The notes beneath the pieces are model-generated. The model made no database searches. It was given only the letters and a program-made list of their open reading frames with translations, and had not been told where the DNA came from. Of a stretch of DNA of 64,000 bases, positions 63,455 to 64,000 are shown in pieces. This stretch comes from Bryobacterales bacterium (GTDB taxonomy: Bacteria > Acidobacteriota > Terriglobia > Bryobacterales > Bryobacteraceae). The position numbers and the translations under genes were made by a program. Within the stretch, counting starts at the first letter, position 1, and the number at the start of each line of letters is the position of its first letter. The DNA lies in the NCBI GenBank assembly GCA_020846745.1, contig JADLDI010000077.1:61674-125673 (forward strand), given 5' to 3'.

Positions 63455-64000
63455 TTAACGTTTAGCCATGTCGCAATTGGGATCGTAATTGGGTTCGTTC
63501 CGCACGGATGCTTCGAGGGCGGTCTGGTAGCCGATTTTGGCGTACTGGCTGATGAGGAAGTTGACGGAGATGTCGAGGTTGGCAGCGTCGTCGCGGATTT
63601 CGGCGGCTACGGATGGGGGGAAGTGGGTGAGGATGTCGTCGGATGACGCGGCGCTCCCTGACGGTCGCGGCTCCGTTTCGGGAGAGGTGCGAGGTGGGGG
63701 AGTTCGTTTCGCAAAGCGTTGAATTTTAAGGGCGTCGGCGAGGGGGAGCGACGGACGGGGGGCTTCCGGGTTAGCTTCTATTAGCTGACAGATGCGGTTC
63801 GTTTGGGAATCTTTGAGTTGTTTGTAGGCGCGGTTTAACGAACCTTCGAAGCGGATGTAGTAGCGGGAGTAGAGTTCGGCTTGTTTGACGGTGGCGGGGT
63901 GGCAGAGGGGGTCTTTGCCTTCGGAAAGGACGTAGAGTTCGTTTTCCAAATCTAACGCGCGCAGCATGCTCCAGCGGGCGGTGACCAGTTTGTCGAAGAA
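63455..64000 (-). CDS. Hypothetical protein of a lineage-restricted family, 5' end outside window, carrying an in-frame repeat copy
   Basis: The minus-strand frame is open from the window edge (reading FFDKLVTARW before the internal Met at 63967) to 63455, giving at least 181 residues. The N-terminal part is helical, with AELYSRYYIRFEGSLNRAYKQLKDSQ, a pattern I associate with hypothetical proteins common in acidobacteria that lie near mobile elements; no catalytic motif is visible. In the middle, TSPETEPRPSGSAASS is the translation of a dispersed repeat (63656-63684). The C-terminal tail (NEPNYDPNCDMAKR) seems unstructured. The true start lies outside the window. Function unknown. Confidence 0.65.
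   Translation of the reverse strand, partial: FFDKLVTARWSMLRALDLENELYVLSEGKDPLCHPATVKQAELYSRYYIRFEGSLNRAYKQLKDSQTNRICQLIEANPEAPRPSLPLADALKIQRFAKRTPPPRTSPETEPRPSGSAASSDDILTHFPPSVAAEIRDDAANLDISVNFLISQYAKIGYQTALEASVRNEPNYDPNCDMAKR
63656..63684 (+). repeat. Single copy of the dispersed ccctkACGGTyGCGG repeat, inside a CDS
   Basis: ccctgacggtcgcggctccgtttcgggag matches the core of the 102-bp units at 2221 and 2323 in 24 of 29 positions each (counted by eye). It contains an imperfect inverted repeat (acgg...ccgt). Its insertion keeps the reading frame of the surrounding gene, adding TSPETEPRPSGS-like residues. Confidence 0.7.

Overview
This is a GC-rich, gene-dense bacterial chromosome segment with no rRNA, tRNA, CRISPR array or insertion sequence that I can recognise. 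The gene content suggests a heterotrophic Gram-negative soil bacterium, most likely an acidobacterium of the Solibacter/Bryobacter type. The reasons are the many secreted or Tat-leader metabolic enzymes (sugar isomerases, Gfo/Idh oxidoreductase, DapA-like and RidA-like proteins), large beta-propeller hydrolases, paired RND efflux systems, and a dispersed intergenic repeat with the core ccctTACGGTyGCGG. The lineage is inferred from style and was not tested by a search.

Layout. 1-2 kb: truncated uppS, a GNAT acetyltransferase and a HEAT-repeat protein. 2.15-2.52 kb: a nested tandem-repeat array. 2.5-10.8 kb: sulfatase, lone ABC-2 permease, two exported sugar isomerases, a matrixin-like protease, an amidohydrolase and a Gfo/Idh oxidoreductase (scavenging and catabolism). 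10.9-13.3 kb: a MotAB stator pair and a secreted LamG-like protein. 13.4-26.5 kb: two RND efflux operons facing each other, MdtABC-like (+) and CzcCBA-like (-). 26.7-33.2 kb: a propeller-phosphoesterase, a PhoD-like phosphatase and a secreted alpha/beta hydrolase. 33.3-37.8 kb: an operon of two M16-family proteins that have both lost the zinc motif, plus a LolA-like partner. 37.8-38.6 kb: an O6-alkylguanine transferase and a small membrane protein. 38.7-42.2 kb: a two-gene conflict-system-like module, TIR/FxsC-like protein plus a KGGTGR-ATPase/SUMF1 fusion. 42.3-46.7 kb: M14 carboxypeptidase and two D-2-hydroxyacid dehydrogenases. 46.8-49.4 kb: a polytopic membrane protein with a histidine-rich partner. 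49.45-53.4 kb: selD, pyrF, an APC permease and fabD. 53.4-58 kb: udk-like kinase, exported RidA, exported DapA-like aldolase and a propeller-PHP hydrolase. 58-63 kb: OPT transporter, TolB-like propeller and sialidase-fold protein. 63-64 kb: a small ORF with a strong RBS and the 3' part of a gene carrying an in-frame copy of the dispersed repeat.

Two observations stand out. First, selD appears to be a selenoprotein gene. The ORF track starts it at a TTG after an in-frame TGA, but the upstream codons align with the SelD N-terminus, the TGA falls exactly at the catalytic Cys position, and a perfect 7-bp hairpin with a GGU loop follows. Second, the TIR/FxsC plus ATPase-SUMF1 pair looks like an uncharacterised immune or signalling module lacking its usual RiPP partners.

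The other genes form mostly secretory scavenging units: proteases and peptidases feeding the OPT and APC permeases, phosphatases and sulfatase releasing anions, and isomerase/amidohydrolase/oxidoreductase sets acting on sugars. The RND pumps give metal and drug tolerance. Many operons use 4-bp ATGA/GTGA overlaps, and several convergent genes overlap at their 3' ends.
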